Source of the DNA: Idiomarina xiamenensis 10-D-4
GTDB taxonomy: Bacteria > Pseudomonadota > Gammaproteobacteria > Enterobacterales > Alteromonadaceae
Assembly (NCBI RefSeq): GCF_000299895.1
Contig: NZ_AMRG01000005.1
Coordinates: forward strand, 148,993-212,992
DNA: 64,000 bases
Direction: 5' to 3'
Every line of letters begins with the position of its first letter. Position 1 is the stretch's first letter. This document shows positions 29,201 to 39,600 of this stretch, piece by piece. Below the pieces are notes generated by a model. The model had not been told where the DNA came from. It was given only the letters and a program-made list of their open reading frames with translations, and did no database searches. Position numbers and translations under genes: made by a program.

Positions 29201-30256
29201 ATGGCAAAGCGTGCTCTATTTACTCCCGTTTCATTCGCGGTAGTTGCACTGGCGGTACTCACCGCTTATTTATTTATTATGAATGAAAAGCAGGTCACTC
29301 CTGAGCGCCAGCAACAGGTAGTGCCGGTTCGCATTCAAGAGGCGGCTATCAGCGAGTATCGCGATATCATCGAAGCGTTGGGTACGGCGCAGGCGAACGA
29401 ATCCATTGTGGTTACTCCACAGCGACAGGATGTTGTTGAGCGTATTTATTTTGAAGATGGTGATTACGCTGAACAAGGTCAGTTACTGGTCGAGTTAAAT
29501 TCGCGTGAAGAACAAGCCAATGTTCAAGAGCTCGAATTCCGTTTGGGCGAAGCGACTCGTCAGCTTGACCGTCTACAAAACTTAGCGCGCGAAAATGTTG
29601 CTTCGCGGCAACAGCTTGAAGAACAAGACGTGCTAGTGAAGGAAATTACCGCACAGTTAGAAGTCGCGCGTACCAAGCTGGCCGAAATGAAAATTTACGC
29701 ACCCTTTGCCGGTCGTTTAGGCATTCGTCGCATCAGTATCGGTTCGTTAGTGGGGCCGGGCGACGAGATCACCACCTTGGATGACACTACCCCGATTAAA
29801 GTCGACTTTAATATCCCGGAACTGTATTTCGCCAGCTTGGCGGTAGGGCAAAAAGTCACCGCACGCTCAAGTGCGTATCCGGGAGAACAGTTTGAAGGCA
29901 TCATTCAAAGCATCGATTCACGGGTGGACCCGTTAACCCGCTCGGTATTGGTACGGGCGCAGGTGAAAAATGAGGATGGCCGCTTACGGCCGGGCATGTT
30001 GCTGCGTATCAGCTTGCTACGTAGTATCGACGAGGCCATGATTTTACCGGAAAAAGCGATTTTACCGATTCAAGAACGCCAGTACGTGTACGTGGTTACC
30101 GATGATAATCGTGCGCGTCAGGTCGAGGTGACTATCGGCCGTCGTAAGCCTGGCATGGTAGAAATCACCAGTGGCCTGGAAGCGGGTGAAAAAGTGGTGG
30201 TAGAGGGACTTGTACGGTTACGTGACGGCGTACCTGTCAGCGTACAAGGAGGCTAA
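29201..30256 (+). CDS. RND efflux periplasmic adaptor (membrane fusion protein)
   Basis: An N-terminal membrane anchor (SFAVVALAVLTAYLFIM) leads into a barrel/lipoyl/coiled-coil adaptor. The lipoyl half-motifs are RIYFEDGDYAEQGQLLVELN and KIYAPFAGRLGIR; between them is a short hairpin coiled coil, and the barrel (DFNIPELYFASLAVGQ) follows. 351 residues. It connects the inner-membrane pump encoded 3 bases downstream to an outer-membrane channel, which is not in this window. ATG 29201 with TTGAGGTAGTT. The substrates cannot be told from sequence. Confidence 0.92.
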   Translation: MAKRALFTPVSFAVVALAVLTAYLFIMNEKQVTPERQQQVVPVRIQEAAISEYRDIIEALGTAQANESIVVTPQRQDVVERIYFEDGDYAEQGQLLVELNSREEQANVQELEFRLGEATRQLDRLQNLARENVASRQQLEEQDVLVKEITAQLEVARTKLAEMKIYAPFAGRLGIRRISIGSLVGPGDEITTLDDTTPIKVDFNIPELYFASLAVGQKVTARSSAYPGEQFEGIIQSIDSRVDPLTRSVLVRAQVKNEDGRLRPGMLLRISLLRSIDEAMILPEKAILPIQERQYVYVVTDDNRARQVEVTIGRRKPGMVEITSGLEAGEKVVVEGLVRLRDGVPVSVQGG

Positions 30257-30259
30257 ACC

Positions 30260-33200
30260 ATGTTGTTATCTGATGTATCGGTAAAACGTCCGGTTTTTGC
30301 CACCGTTTTAAATATCCTGTTGGTGGTATTTGGTATTGTTGCCTTCACCATGCTACCGCTACGTGAATACCCGGATATTGATCGTCCTATTGTGTCGATC
30401 GATACCAACTATCGTGGGGCATCGGCTGAAATTGTCGAAACCCAGATCACGCAGGTTATTGAAGAACGTATCAGCGGTATCGAGGGTATAAAAAACATCT
30501 CTTCTAGCAGTCGGAATGGCCGCTCACGCATTAGTATCGAATTCACCTTGTCGCGTGACATCGATGCCGCGGCTAACGATGTGCGTGAACGAGTTTCGCG
30601 TGTATTGGATAACCTACCTGAACAGGTAGACCCGCCCGAAGTCTCGAAAGCGTCGTCGGATGAAAGCACCATCGTTTGGTATAACCTACGCAGCGACACC
30701 ATGTCGGTGATTGAGCTTACCGATTACGCCAACCGCTATATTGTCGATCGCTTGGCGGTGGCCGACGGCGTGGCGCGTGTGGTTATCGGTGGTGACCGCA
30801 AATACGCGATGCGGGTGTGGTTAGATCGCGATGCTATGGCCGCGCGCGAGATCACCGTGACCGACGTTGAGAACCGTTTGCGCGAAGAAAACGTTGAGCT
30901 ACCTGCCGGTGAGGTGGAGTCGGTCGACCGCGAATTCTCGGTGCGGGTTGCGCGAGCCTACTTGGACACCAGCGATTTCCGCAATATGGTGATCAAGCAA
31001 GGTGACGACGGCTATTTGGTACGCTTAGGCGAGATCGCCCGGGTTGAGTTGGGTGCCGAAGACGATAAAACCGATTTCCGTGGTAATGGCGTCAACATGG
31101 TCGGCTTGGGTATCGTCAAGCAGTCCAAAGCCAATACCCTATCGGTGGTCGAGAACGTTCGTGAAGAAATCAAGAATATCGAAGCGACGCTGCCAGAAAC
31201 GATGTATTTGGCACCGAGCTACGATTCCTCGGTGTTTATTCAAGGCTCTATCGACGAGGTTTATAACACGCTGTTGATTGCCATGTGTTTGGTGGTCATC
31301 GTGATTTATCTGTTCCTTGGTACGGTGCGTGCGACTATCGTGCCGGCAGCGACGGTGCCGGTGGCCATTATTGCCTCCTACATCGTCTTGCTAGCGTTGG
31401 GTTTTTCCATCAACTTGCTGACCTTGCTGGCGCTCGTGTTGGCGATTGGTCTGGTGGTCGATGACTCGATTGTTGTGCTAGAAAATATTTACCGACGCGT
31501 CGAAGAGGGCGAGCCGCCCTTGCTGGCCGCTTATCGCGGTGCCCGTGAAGTTGGCTTCGCGGTTATTGCAACCACGCTGGTGTTGATTGCGGTGTTTGTG
31601 CCGCTGGCCTTTTTGGAGGGCAATATCGGTAAGCTATTTACCGAGTTCGCCTTAGCGATGGCCGCAGCGGTGGCTTTCTCGAGTATTGCTGCGCTAACCA
31701 TTACACCGATGTTAAGTTCTAAGCTACTGCAGCGTAAAGAGCGTAGCGGCTGGATTGGACGCAAGCTCGATGCTGGTTTCGCGCGTTTAGAGAGTGGCTA
31801 TCTGCGGGTGTTACGGCGCTCGGTAGAAATTCCATCGTTGGCACTGGTGGTGGTTATTCTGTGTGGTGTTTGTAGTTACGGCTTGATGCAAATTATTCCG
31901 CAAGAGTTCGTGCCGCCAGAAGACCGCGGTACTTTCTATGTCAGCATCAAAGGCGCCGAAGGTGCGAGTTTTGAATCGAATTCACGCTACATGCGCGAAA
32001 TCGAGAACATTTTGATGCCATACTTGGATAAAGATAAAAAGATCGACCGGCTGATCATCCGTTCACCGGGCTGGGGGAACTCAGCGGGTATTGCGATTGT
32101 TGGTGCGCTACCCTTTGAAGAACGCGATTGGTCGACTTTCGATTTAATGGATGAAGTACGTACTAAGCTGGAAAACGTTGTCGGTGTGCAAGCCTTTACG
32201 TTTATGCGCAGCGGCATCAGCGCAGGCGGTGGTCGGCCGGTGCAATTTGTGTTGCAAGGCAACACCTACGAACGGCTGGCGCAGTATCGTGACATTCTCA
32301 TCGAAGAAGCTTCAACTAATCCGGGCTTAGTGCAACTGGACAGCGACTTTAAACAAACGCTACCGCAATTGCTGATTCAGATCGATCAGTCGCGCGCTGC
32401 TGACTTGGGCGTGGCTGTTGGAGACATTGGTCGAACGCTGGAAACCATGTTAGGTGAGCGGCGAGTGACCACTTACTTGGACCGTGGCGAAGAATACAAC
32501 GTTATTCTTGAAGGTGAGCAATCTGACTATCGTAGTCCTAACGCCATTGATAATATTTATGTGCGTTCGGCCAACAGCGGCCGTTTGATCCCCTTGTCGA
32601 ACTTGGTCACCGTGGAAGAAACCGCCACATCAGCCGAGTTGAACCGCTACAACCGCATGCGCAGTGTTACTATCGAAGCCAACTTGGCCGAGGGGTATTC
32701 GCTGGGCGAAGCGTTAAGTTATCTCGAGGATTTGGTTAAAGAGAAGCTGCCCGACGATGTCTCGATCGACTATAAAGGCGAATCGCAACTGTACAAAGAA
32801 AGTGGTAGTTCGATTATTTTCGTGTTTGGCATGGCGTTAGTGATCACCTTCTTGGTATTGGCGGCGCAATTTGAAAGCTTCATACACCCGTTAGTGATCA
32901 TGCTGGCAGTGCCGTTGGCGCTGATCGGTGCCATGATTGGCTTATGGCTGGGTGGACAAACGCTGAATATTTATAGCCAGATCGGGATCGTCATGTTGAT
33001 CGGCTTGGCGGCTAAGAACGGTATTTTGATCGTCGAATTTGCTAACCAGCTACGCGATGCCGGGATGAACATTGTTGATGCTGCATTGAAGGCGTCACAG
33101 CAGCGTTTACGTCCTATCGTGATGACGGCATTCACGACCTTAATGAGTGCGTTGCCGCTTATCTTGGGTACAGGTCCGGGCGCCGAGAGCCGGATGGTGA

Positions 33201-33370
33201 TCGGCTTGGTCATTTTTGCCGGGGTAGCGGTATCGGCTTTCATGACTATTTTTGTGGTGCCTGCGCTGTATATTCTGTTAGCGAAAAACACCACCTCGCC
33301 GATGCAATTGTCACGTAAATTGGATGATTTGCACGAGCAGCATCCTGAGCGTAAAGGCGAGGGTGCCTAA
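30260..33370 (+). CDS. RND-family multidrug efflux permease (AcrB/MexB-type)
   Basis: Proton-driven trimeric exporter in the inner membrane. 1036 residues with the usual 12 transmembrane helices and two large periplasmic loops. The proton-relay aspartates are in TM4 (AIGLVVDDSIVVLEN) and the Lys of TM10 in LIGLAAKNGILIVEF. The N-terminus (SVKRPVFATVLNILLVVFG) and the LREYPDID motif are typical of the HAE1 subgroup. Operon with the adaptor gene 3 bases upstream; a strong terminator follows. The outer-membrane partner must be encoded elsewhere. Confidence 0.95.
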   Translation: MLLSDVSVKRPVFATVLNILLVVFGIVAFTMLPLREYPDIDRPIVSIDTNYRGASAEIVETQITQVIEERISGIEGIKNISSSSRNGRSRISIEFTLSRDIDAAANDVRERVSRVLDNLPEQVDPPEVSKASSDESTIVWYNLRSDTMSVIELTDYANRYIVDRLAVADGVARVVIGGDRKYAMRVWLDRDAMAAREITVTDVENRLREENVELPAGEVESVDREFSVRVARAYLDTSDFRNMVIKQGDDGYLVRLGEIARVELGAEDDKTDFRGNGVNMVGLGIVKQSKANTLSVVENVREEIKNIEATLPETMYLAPSYDSSVFIQGSIDEVYNTLLIAMCLVVIVIYLFLGTVRATIVPAATVPVAIIASYIVLLALGFSINLLTLLALVLAIGLVVDDSIVVLENIYRRVEEGEPPLLAAYRGAREVGFAVIATTLVLIAVFVPLAFLEGNIGKLFTEFALAMAAAVAFSSIAALTITPMLSSKLLQRKERSGWIGRKLDAGFARLESGYLRVLRRSVEIPSLALVVVILCGVCSYGLMQIIPQEFVPPEDRGTFYVSIKGAEGASFESNSRYMREIENILMPYLDKDKKIDRLIIRSPGWGNSAGIAIVGALPFEERDWSTFDLMDEVRTKLENVVGVQAFTFMRSGISAGGGRPVQFVLQGNTYERLAQYRDILIEEASTNPGLVQLDSDFKQTLPQLLIQIDQSRAADLGVAVGDIGRTLETMLGERRVTTYLDRGEEYNVILEGEQSDYRSPNAIDNIYVRSANSGRLIPLSNLVTVEETATSAELNRYNRMRSVTIEANLAEGYSLGEALSYLEDLVKEKLPDDVSIDYKGESQLYKESGSSIIFVFGMALVITFLVLAAQFESFIHPLVIMLAVPLALIGAMIGLWLGGQTLNIYSQIGIVMLIGLAAKNGILIVEFANQLRDAGMNIVDAALKASQQRLRPIVMTAFTTLMSALPLILGTGPGAESRMVIGLVIFAGVAVSAFMTIFVVPALYILLAKNTTSPMQLSRKLDDLHEQHPERKGEGA

Positions 33371-33400
33371 GACGTCGCTTGGCAAATATAACTCACTAGC

Positions 33401-33427
33401 AAAAAAGGGCCTCAGGGCCCTTTTTTT
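33401..33427 (+). terminator. Rho-independent terminator after the RND operon
   Basis: AAAAAGGGCC pairs perfectly with GGCCCTTTTT around TCAG, followed by further T residues. It lies 30 bases after the permease stop. Confidence 0.9.
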
Positions 33428-33506
33428 GTGAGGTTTATCACAAAAATGCAGCAAGACCCCGTGGCCAGCTATGCTAACGCTTGTCGACCGAGTGGAGGTA
33501 GCCAGC

Positions 33507-34337
33507 ATGCATACACACCATCGAATAGCGGGTTTCAGGAGTTTACTTGTGGCCGTGTTACTGTTTGTCCATAGCGATGTGTGGGCGCTCGCAACGCCAC
33601 AGTCGCAGTTAACTGTTGCTAACATTGAAGGATATATGATCGTTCCGCAGCGTTCTTTCTATGGGCAGTGGCTGGGGGAGGATTTTATGACGAGTGTGCG
33701 CGATTATGGCGTACGACAAGTCGATACGGTTGGCTTATTTATCAGCGCTGTTGAATTGAACGACTTTGCGCAGCGGTTACCGTTGCTGAATAAACGTTGG
33801 CCTATTCATGCACTTCACCTACACGGTCAAGTCGATGCGGATAAGTCGAGCCAGTCAAGTGTTACGCTATCGCGCTTGAATGGCTACAGTGTAGTTTATC
33901 ATGTCGCCGACAGTGTTACTGGCTACCGCATCATGACTTATCGTATCAAGGCCGATAAGGCGACCTTGATTAAGCCGTTATCGGGCCGCAGTATTGGTGC
34001 GCTTGATTGCAACTCGGCTGCTACCGCGGCCTTGTTGTTTGCCAGCGCCGATAGCCACATTGTGTCACTGACCCTTGCCCGAACACATTATCAAAGAGAG
34101 CCACTCTCCGAGACCAAGTTCGCTAACTACCTGCTCAATCAATCACTTCAGTTAGCTATGCAACGTGGCTTTACGGGCCCTTTCAAAACACTCCAATATC
34201 AACCTTTAGGTGGGCCAACGTTGCCTGGCGATGATGCAGTGGTTGACCCTGACCAGCATTGCGGCAAGTCAACATCATGCGAACGAGGCCTAAGTAGCTG
34301 TAGCGTGTTGAAAGGTGCGGTGTGCAACGATGACTAG
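33507..34337 (+). CDS. Exported protein with Cys-rich C-terminus, uncharacterised
   Basis: 276 residues. An N-terminal signal peptide (RSLLVAVLLFVHSDVWALA) is followed by a mixed alpha/beta domain without membrane segments. The last ~30 residues hold five cysteines (QHCGKSTSCERGLSSC and GAVC), suggesting disulfides or metal binding outside the cytoplasm. The ATG at 33507 has GGAGG eight bases upstream; the frame runs back to 33471 without a better site. I recognise no family. It stands alone after the RND terminator, convergent with the phosphodiesterase gene. Confidence 0.75.
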   Translation: MHTHHRIAGFRSLLVAVLLFVHSDVWALATPQSQLTVANIEGYMIVPQRSFYGQWLGEDFMTSVRDYGVRQVDTVGLFISAVELNDFAQRLPLLNKRWPIHALHLHGQVDADKSSQSSVTLSRLNGYSVVYHVADSVTGYRIMTYRIKADKATLIKPLSGRSIGALDCNSAATAALLFASADSHIVSLTLARTHYQREPLSETKFANYLLNQSLQLAMQRGFTGPFKTLQYQPLGGPTLPGDDAVVDPDQHCGKSTSCERGLSSCSVLKGAVCNDD

Positions 34338-34356
34338 TTGGCTGGTGGCGAGTGCA

Positions 34357-35088
34357 TCAACTCAAATGCAGCAGCGCCTCTTCGCGGTCGACCGGTAAGC
34401 CAGCTAATACATTTCTGGCGTGAGCGGGGTGATTGGTAAAGATACCGTCTACCCCCATGCGATAAAGATCTTCGATATCGTGGGCTTCATCGACGGTAAA
34501 TACGTACACCTGTAAGCCGCGTTGGTGTCCATCGGCGACGAGCTCAGGCGTGACAAAGTCGACATCGATGTGTACCGACCAAGCATTTAAGCGTTCTGCG
34601 AAGACGCAATAATCTAATGGACAACAGGTGGTCAGCGCGCCAATGACTTGTGTTGGCTGTTGTCGTTTGAGCTGTTGTAACCAGTGATGATTAAACGATG
34701 ACACCAGCAATTGCTCGGGCGCAAATTGGCAAGCTTGTACGGCGTAATCCAAGCAGCTTCGCATGCGCTGGATATCGACCGGGCCTTTTAATTCAATATT
34801 AACCAAGCAGCGACCTGCGATAAAAGCCAATGCTTCGTTAAGGGTGGGGATACGTTGTTGGCCAAATATCTTCAGTTGACGCACTTGCGCCAAGGTCAAG
34901 TCGCATAGCCGACCTGGGGTCGCGGTTAAGCGCTCTAAATAGCGATCGTGGAATACAATTAATTCGTCTTCGATAGCATAGACATCTAACTCGATGCCAT
35001 CGGCGCCAGCATCAAGCGCACGGCCAAAGGCCGCCAGCGTGTTTTCCGGGGCTTCAAAGCTAGCGCCGCGGTGAGCGATGATCTTCAC
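34357..35088 (-). CDS. Glycerophosphodiester phosphodiesterase, UgpQ-like
   Basis: Hydrolyses deacylated phospholipids (glycerophosphodiesters) to glycerol 3-phosphate and an alcohol. The active-site start IIAHRGASFEAPENTLAAF and the metal-binding DGIELDVYAIEDELIVFHD are canonical, with the family's short insertion domain. 243 residues and no signal peptide indicate the cytoplasmic UgpQ type rather than periplasmic GlpQ. It lies 106 bases downstream of psd in the same direction, both concerning phospholipids, but cotranscription is uncertain. Confidence 0.92.
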   Translation of the reverse strand: MKIIAHRGASFEAPENTLAAFGRALDAGADGIELDVYAIEDELIVFHDRYLERLTATPGRLCDLTLAQVRQLKIFGQQRIPTLNEALAFIAGRCLVNIELKGPVDIQRMRSCLDYAVQACQFAPEQLLVSSFNHHWLQQLKRQQPTQVIGALTTCCPLDYCVFAERLNAWSVHIDVDFVTPELVADGHQRGLQVYVFTVDEAHDIEDLYRMGVDGIFTNHPAHARNVLAGLPVDREEALLHLS

Positions 35089-35194
35089 AGTTGACGGCTT
35101 CCCATCGATTGCGCCTTACACCTCAGTAAACTTTTAGCTGGCGTTCAGTTAAACATAGCCGTGTTACCAACAGATGTCAGCAACACGATGTGGT

Positions 35195-36076
35195 TTAGGC
35201 CGGCGGGTTGATGCTAGCCATGACTTGGCCCATGCGAGTGACGGCTTCTGGCTGTAAGTCGTCGGCAAAGCGAATGCTGTCTTGCGGAAAGCACATCACC
35301 ACGGTTGAACCGAGTTGAAATAAGCCCATCTCTTCGCCTTTTTGCAAACGTACGGCATCGTCACCCTGAGCCGGGTAATGCCAGCTATGCACTTTGGGGC
35401 CGCTAGGTGGTGTTACCACGCCGGCCCAACGGGTAGCGATGCTGGCAACGATAGTGGCGCCGACTAACACCATAGCAAAGGGACCGAATTCGCCGTCAAA
35501 AATGGCTACCACACGCTCGTTACGAGCGAATAGGCCGGGCACATTATTGGCAGTGAGCGGGTTTACCGAAAACAAATCACCGGGGACGTATGTCATTTTG
35601 CGCAACACACCGTCGCACGGCATATGAATACGATGGTAATCGCGTGGCGCCAGATAAATGGTGGCAAATTGACCGTTGTGAAACAGTTTGGCGTCTTGTT
35701 GGTCACCACCGAGCAAAGCCTCGACACTATAATCGTGTTGTTTAGCTTGAATGATTCGGTCGTCATCAATTGCGCCCAGCTGGCTAATGGCGCCATCGAC
35801 CGGATGGGCTAATTGTCCTTCGGTTGCTGCTAACGGACGCAGCTCTGGCTTTAAATGACGAGTAAAAAACGCATTAAAGGTTTTGTAGTGCGACGGATCT
35901 TCATGAATGGCTTCGCTCATGTTGATGTTGTAGCGCTTAATAAACCAGCGAATAAAGGCCTGTGTGGCCCAACCGGCTTCGGCTTTCGCAAATTTGCCCA
36001 TGAGCCGTGAAATCAACTTCTTCGGCATTATATATTGAGCTGTGATTTTGACTGAGTCTAAGCTTGATTTAGCCAC
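35195..36076 (-). CDS. psd: Phosphatidylserine decarboxylase proenzyme
   Basis: Makes phosphatidylethanolamine at the inner membrane. The self-cleavage site LGST is at residues 255-258 (cleavage before Ser257, which becomes the pyruvoyl group). Other landmarks are [20 protein letters not shown] with the maturation His, and [16 protein letters not shown]. The start is GTG at 36076, with AGAGG eight bases upstream. 293 residues. It begins 5 bases after the rsgA stop, forming an rsgA-psd operon as in enterobacteria. Confidence 0.96.
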   Translation of the reverse strand: MAKSSLDSVKITAQYIMPKKLISRLMGKFAKAEAGWATQAFIRWFIKRYNINMSEAIHEDPSHYKTFNAFFTRHLKPELRPLAATEGQLAHPVDGAISQLGAIDDDRIIQAKQHDYSVEALLGGDQQDAKLFHNGQFATIYLAPRDYHRIHMPCDGVLRKMTYVPGDLFSVNPLTANNVPGLFARNERVVAIFDGEFGPFAMVLVGATIVASIATRWAGVVTPPSGPKVHSWHYPAQGDDAVRLQKGEEMGLFQLGSTVVMCFPQDSIRFADDLQPEAVTRMGQVMASINPPA

Positions 36077-36081
36077 CAGAA

Positions 36082-37167
36082 CTACCTCTTTTTATCGGCT
36101 CGTGCAGGCCTTTGCGTTTCCATGGAGTCAATTATCCGATGAAAGTTCGCCAAACGCCATGCGTAAATATCGTTGTCGGCTACTGCTTGTTGAATTGCAC
36201 AGCCGGGGTCATCGCGATGCTTACAGTCGCGGAACTTACAGCGTCCCAAGTAGGGACGAAAATCAATAAAACACCAAGCCACCCGCTCGGCGTCTAGATG
36301 CCAGAGCGAAAACTCACGAATACCGGGCGAGTCAATAATGGCTGCCTCGGCCGTTGAGCTAAACGGTGCCGCTAAGGCGTAGCGTGTAGCGACCGTGGTG
36401 GTGTGCTGGCCTAAGCCCGAATTATCCGAAACCTGTTGTGTCAGCGCTTCGACGTCGGGTAACAAGGCATTGACTAATGACGACTTACCCACGCCAGACT
36501 GCCCGACAAAGACCGAGACGCGATTATTCATGGCGTTGAACAGCGGGCTCAGACCATCTTGCTGACGGCTGCTGACACGTAAAACTCGGTAGCCAAGCTG
36601 TTCGTAGGCGGCTAAATAGGCGTCGATGTCGGCGCGTTCGCTAGCCTCCAGATCAACCAGCAGATCGACTTTATTGAGGACGATGACGGGTTCGATATCG
36701 GCGTCTTCGCATGCGACCAAATAACGATCGATAATTTGTGCGCTAAAACTCGGTAATACACTACTGACTATAAAAATTTGGTCGATGTTAGCTGCTACCG
36801 GCTTAATACCATCATAATAGTCGGGGCGCGACAGTAACGAGTGGCGCTCGTTGACCGCCTCAATCACGCCTGCGGGGCCTTCGCTTGCTTCTTTAGCGCG
36901 TCGCCAAATAACCTTATCGCCACATACCAATGATTCGACTGTACGTCGAATATGACAGCGGTGTAATTGCCCGTGCTGATCGGCAACATCGGCATGCTGC
37001 CCATAACGACTGACAATCACACCAGCCTCGGCGCTACCTAGCTGATCTTGTTGCCAGTCATCGGCGACGAGCTGGGGCTCCGGCTGGCCGGCTTTAGCTA
37101 AGCGCTTGCTATGATTGGCACGCACTCGCCGTTGTTGCCCTTTGTTCAGCTTTTGCCGTTTTGCCAC
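36082..37167 (-). CDS. rsgA: Small ribosomal subunit biogenesis GTPase RsgA
   Basis: Late-stage 30S maturation factor with a circularly permuted GTPase domain: G4 (LNKVDLL) comes before G1 ([12 protein letters not shown]) and G3 (DSPGIREF). An N-terminal OB fold precedes it and a C-terminal zinc-binding segment ([16 protein letters not shown]) follows. The basic N-terminus ([20 protein letters not shown]) contacts rRNA. 361 residues against 350 in E. coli. Divergent from orn, the standard arrangement. Confidence 0.97.
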   Translation of the reverse strand: MAKRQKLNKGQQRRVRANHSKRLAKAGQPEPQLVADDWQQDQLGSAEAGVIVSRYGQHADVADQHGQLHRCHIRRTVESLVCGDKVIWRRAKEASEGPAGVIEAVNERHSLLSRPDYYDGIKPVAANIDQIFIVSSVLPSFSAQIIDRYLVACEDADIEPVIVLNKVDLLVDLEASERADIDAYLAAYEQLGYRVLRVSSRQQDGLSPLFNAMNNRVSVFVGQSGVGKSSLVNALLPDVEALTQQVSDNSGLGQHTTTVATRYALAAPFSSTAEAAIIDSPGIREFSLWHLDAERVAWCFIDFRPYLGRCKFRDCKHRDDPGCAIQQAVADNDIYAWRLANFHRIIDSMETQRPARADKKR

Positions 37168-37285
37168 TGTTTACCCATGTTAGTTACCTTGGTTAGAAAA
37201 AAGCCCGCATTGCGATGCAAAGTATCATACAATAAAGCGTCAGTAATGGCTTGGTTTGAGCGCAATAAAGAGGGCTTTTTCACAC

Positions 37286-37843
37286 ATGACAGTTCGCGAT
37301 GACGCTTTAGTATGGATTGACTTAGAAATGACCGGGTTAGACCCCGAGCAGCACCACGTTATCGAAATCGCAACCATTGTGACCGATAGCGATTTGCAGG
37401 TCATCGCTGAAGGCCCGGTATTGGCGATTCATCAACCTGAGCAGTATTTAGCGCGGATGGATGACTGGAACGTCAATACGCACACACAATCCGGATTAGT
37501 CGAGCGAGTCAAAGCGAGTCGTATTGATGAGGATGAAGCGGTGCGCCAAACGCTGGCTTTTTTGCAGCAGTATGTGGCATCAGGTAAGTCGCCGCTATGC
37601 GGCAATAGCATCGGTCAGGATCGGCGTTTTTTGGTCAAGCATATGCCACAACTTGAGGCCTTTTTTCATTATCGCAATTTGGATGTCAGTACCGTTAAAG
37701 AACTCGCCAAGCGCTGGAATCCAGCGGTTGCAGCAGGCGTTAAAAAGTCTGGCGCGCACGAAGCGCTGGCTGATATCCGTGAATCAATTGACGAATTACG
37801 CCATTATCGCGAGCGTTTTTTCATCAACCAAGCGTCAAGCTGA
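37286..37843 (+). CDS. orn: Oligoribonuclease
   Basis: 3'-5' exonuclease that degrades short RNA oligonucleotides, including pGpG from cyclic-di-GMP turnover. The DEDD motifs are visible: [10 protein letters not shown] (ExoI), [10 protein letters not shown] (ExoII), and [14 protein letters not shown] (ExoIII). 185 residues from ATG 37286; E. coli has 181. A possible earlier start in the frame at 37256 adds nonconserved residues. The two tRNA-Gly genes follow 52 bases later but have their own promoter. Confidence 0.96.
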   Translation: MTVRDDALVWIDLEMTGLDPEQHHVIEIATIVTDSDLQVIAEGPVLAIHQPEQYLARMDDWNVNTHTQSGLVERVKASRIDEDEAVRQTLAFLQQYVASGKSPLCGNSIGQDRRFLVKHMPQLEAFFHYRNLDVSTVKELAKRWNPAVAAGVKKSGAHEALADIRESIDELRHYRERFFINQASS

Positions 37844-37853
37844 CGAAAAGCAC

Positions 37854-37881
37854 TTGCAACGCCGCCGGAAATCCGTAAAAT
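37854..37881 (+). promoter_or_regulatory. Promoter of the tRNA-Gly pair
   Basis: TTGCAA and TAAAAT with a 16-base spacer, followed by a GC-rich discriminator (GCGCGG) typical of stringently controlled stable-RNA promoters. The first tRNA begins 14 bases after the -10. Confidence 0.6.
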
Positions 37882-37895
37882 GCGCGGTCGTTGAT

Positions 37896-37971
<76 letters not shown>

Positions 37972-38009
37972 ACATCCTTTATCATGGCAATCCATTTGTC
38001 ATGCTACAT

Positions 38010-38085
<76 letters not shown>

Positions 38086-38128
38086 AACTTCTTTTTTCAT
38101 GCCTCATATTATTTCATTAGGCTCATAG

Positions 38129-38142
38129 CTGAGCTACATCAA
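38129..38142 (+). promoter_or_regulatory. Possible FNR/Anr site upstream of hemN
   Basis: CTGAGCTACATCAA fits TTGAT-N4-ATCAA with a perfect right half and TGA kept in the left half. It lies about 70 bases before the hemN start. Oxygen-independent HemN is commonly under FNR/Anr control, which fits, but a degenerate 14-mer can arise by chance. Confidence 0.4.
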
Positions 38143-38210
38143 GCTTATTCTTTCGATTTTAGGTTAGCATCGTCGCCACCGGGTAAACCGATTTTTGTCG
38201 CGAGGTAGCT

Positions 38211-39593
38211 ATGTTGAATCCGTCCAGTCACATTACGTGGCAGCCACAGTTAATTGCCAAGTACAATCTTAACGGACCTCGTTATACTTCCTATCCGACT
38301 GCGTTAGCGATGCAAACCGGGTTTGCGGCCGAATCAGCAAAGGCTGCTTTGCGGAGCAGCCAGCAACACCTGAGTCTCTATTTGCATGTGCCGTTTTGCC
38401 AGCGTTTATGCTATTACTGCGGTTGCCATAAAGTCATCAGTCGGCATCAGCATAAAGCCGACCCCTATGTCGATGCCTTGCTGGCTGAGATGCGTCATTA
38501 TCAAGCGCTCGTTGCGGATAAGCGCATTATTCAGGTGCACCTGGGCGGCGGCACACCCACTTTTTTAAGCGAAGCCCAGTTATCGCGCTTGTTTACTGGT
38601 TTGCGTCAGCATTTTCATATCAGTGAGGATGCGGAAATCAGCGTCGAGATTGACCCGCGTAGCTGTACTGACGAGAAGTTAGCGCATTTACGTGAGTTAG
38701 GCGTTAATCGGGTTAGTTTTGGTGTTCAAGATCTTGACCGACGTGTGCAGATTGCGATCAATCGTGTGCAAGAAACCGATCTCATTATTCACCAGTTTGA
38801 ACAGTGTCGGTCGTTAGCATTTAGCTCTATTAATGCCGACTTAATTTACGGCTTGCCGCATCAGTATCCGCAGAGTTTTGCGGAAACTCTGGCGGGCGTT
38901 ATTGAGATGGCTCCGGATCGGATTTCGTTATTCAGTTACGCGCACTTACCTCAGCGTTTTGCCGCACAGCGCAAAATACCCGATGCCAGCCTGCCATCAG
39001 CGCAGACCAAGTTACAGGTGCAGCAAATGGGGATTGAGGCTTTCGTGCAAGCCGGTTATCAATTTATCGGCATGGATCATTTTGCCAAGGCTTCCGATAG
39101 CTTGGCGCAGGCTCAGCAAGCAGGCCGTTTACAGCGTAATTTTCAGGGCTATACCACAGCAGGACAAGATGCCATGTTGGGGTTGGGCGCGTCCAGTATT
39201 AGTCAGGTCAATGGTGTTCTTTGGCAGAACCATAAGTCGCTAAAAGATTACAGTCGTGCTATTGCTGACCAGCAGCTGCCGTTAACCAAAGGCTATGTCT
39301 TAAGCGAAGACGACCGCTGTCGTGCGGCCTTGATCAGTCAGTTGATTTGTCATTTTCATTTGGATATCGCGAGTTTTAGCCATACCTGGGGGTTACGGGG
39401 CATGCGAGGTTTCTGGCAATACTTTGCCGATGCCATAGCGCGTTTAGACCCCTTTATTGACGATGGTTTAGTCACCGCCAGCGCCGACCGCATCGAAGTC
39501 ACCGCTGCCGGACGTTTATGGGTGCGGAGCATTTGTGCCTGTTTTGATGCCTATTTGGCGGAACACCGACAACGTTATTCGAAAGTCGTATGA
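38211..39593 (+). CDS. hemN: Oxygen-independent coproporphyrinogen III oxidase
   Basis: Radical-SAM enzyme converting coproporphyrinogen III to protoporphyrinogen IX without oxygen. The cluster motif is PFCQRLCYYCGCHKV with Cys63, Cys67 and Cys70 (Cys72 adjacent), preceded by YTSYPTA. Further landmarks: HLGGGTPTFL, EIDPRS, GVQDLDRRVQ, IYGLPHQ. 460 residues against 457 in E. coli. The ATG follows GCGAGGTAGCT. It is monocistronic between the tRNAs and the converging cls gene. Confidence 0.97.
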   Translation: MLNPSSHITWQPQLIAKYNLNGPRYTSYPTALAMQTGFAAESAKAALRSSQQHLSLYLHVPFCQRLCYYCGCHKVISRHQHKADPYVDALLAEMRHYQALVADKRIIQVHLGGGTPTFLSEAQLSRLFTGLRQHFHISEDAEISVEIDPRSCTDEKLAHLRELGVNRVSFGVQDLDRRVQIAINRVQETDLIIHQFEQCRSLAFSSINADLIYGLPHQYPQSFAETLAGVIEMAPDRISLFSYAHLPQRFAAQRKIPDASLPSAQTKLQVQQMGIEAFVQAGYQFIGMDHFAKASDSLAQAQQAGRLQRNFQGYTTAGQDAMLGLGASSISQVNGVLWQNHKSLKDYSRAIADQQLPLTKGYVLSEDDRCRAALISQLICHFHLDIASFSHTWGLRGMRGFWQYFADAIARLDPFIDDGLVTASADRIEVTAAGRLWVRSICACFDAYLAEHRQRYSKVV

Positions 39594-39600
39594 TGAGTGA

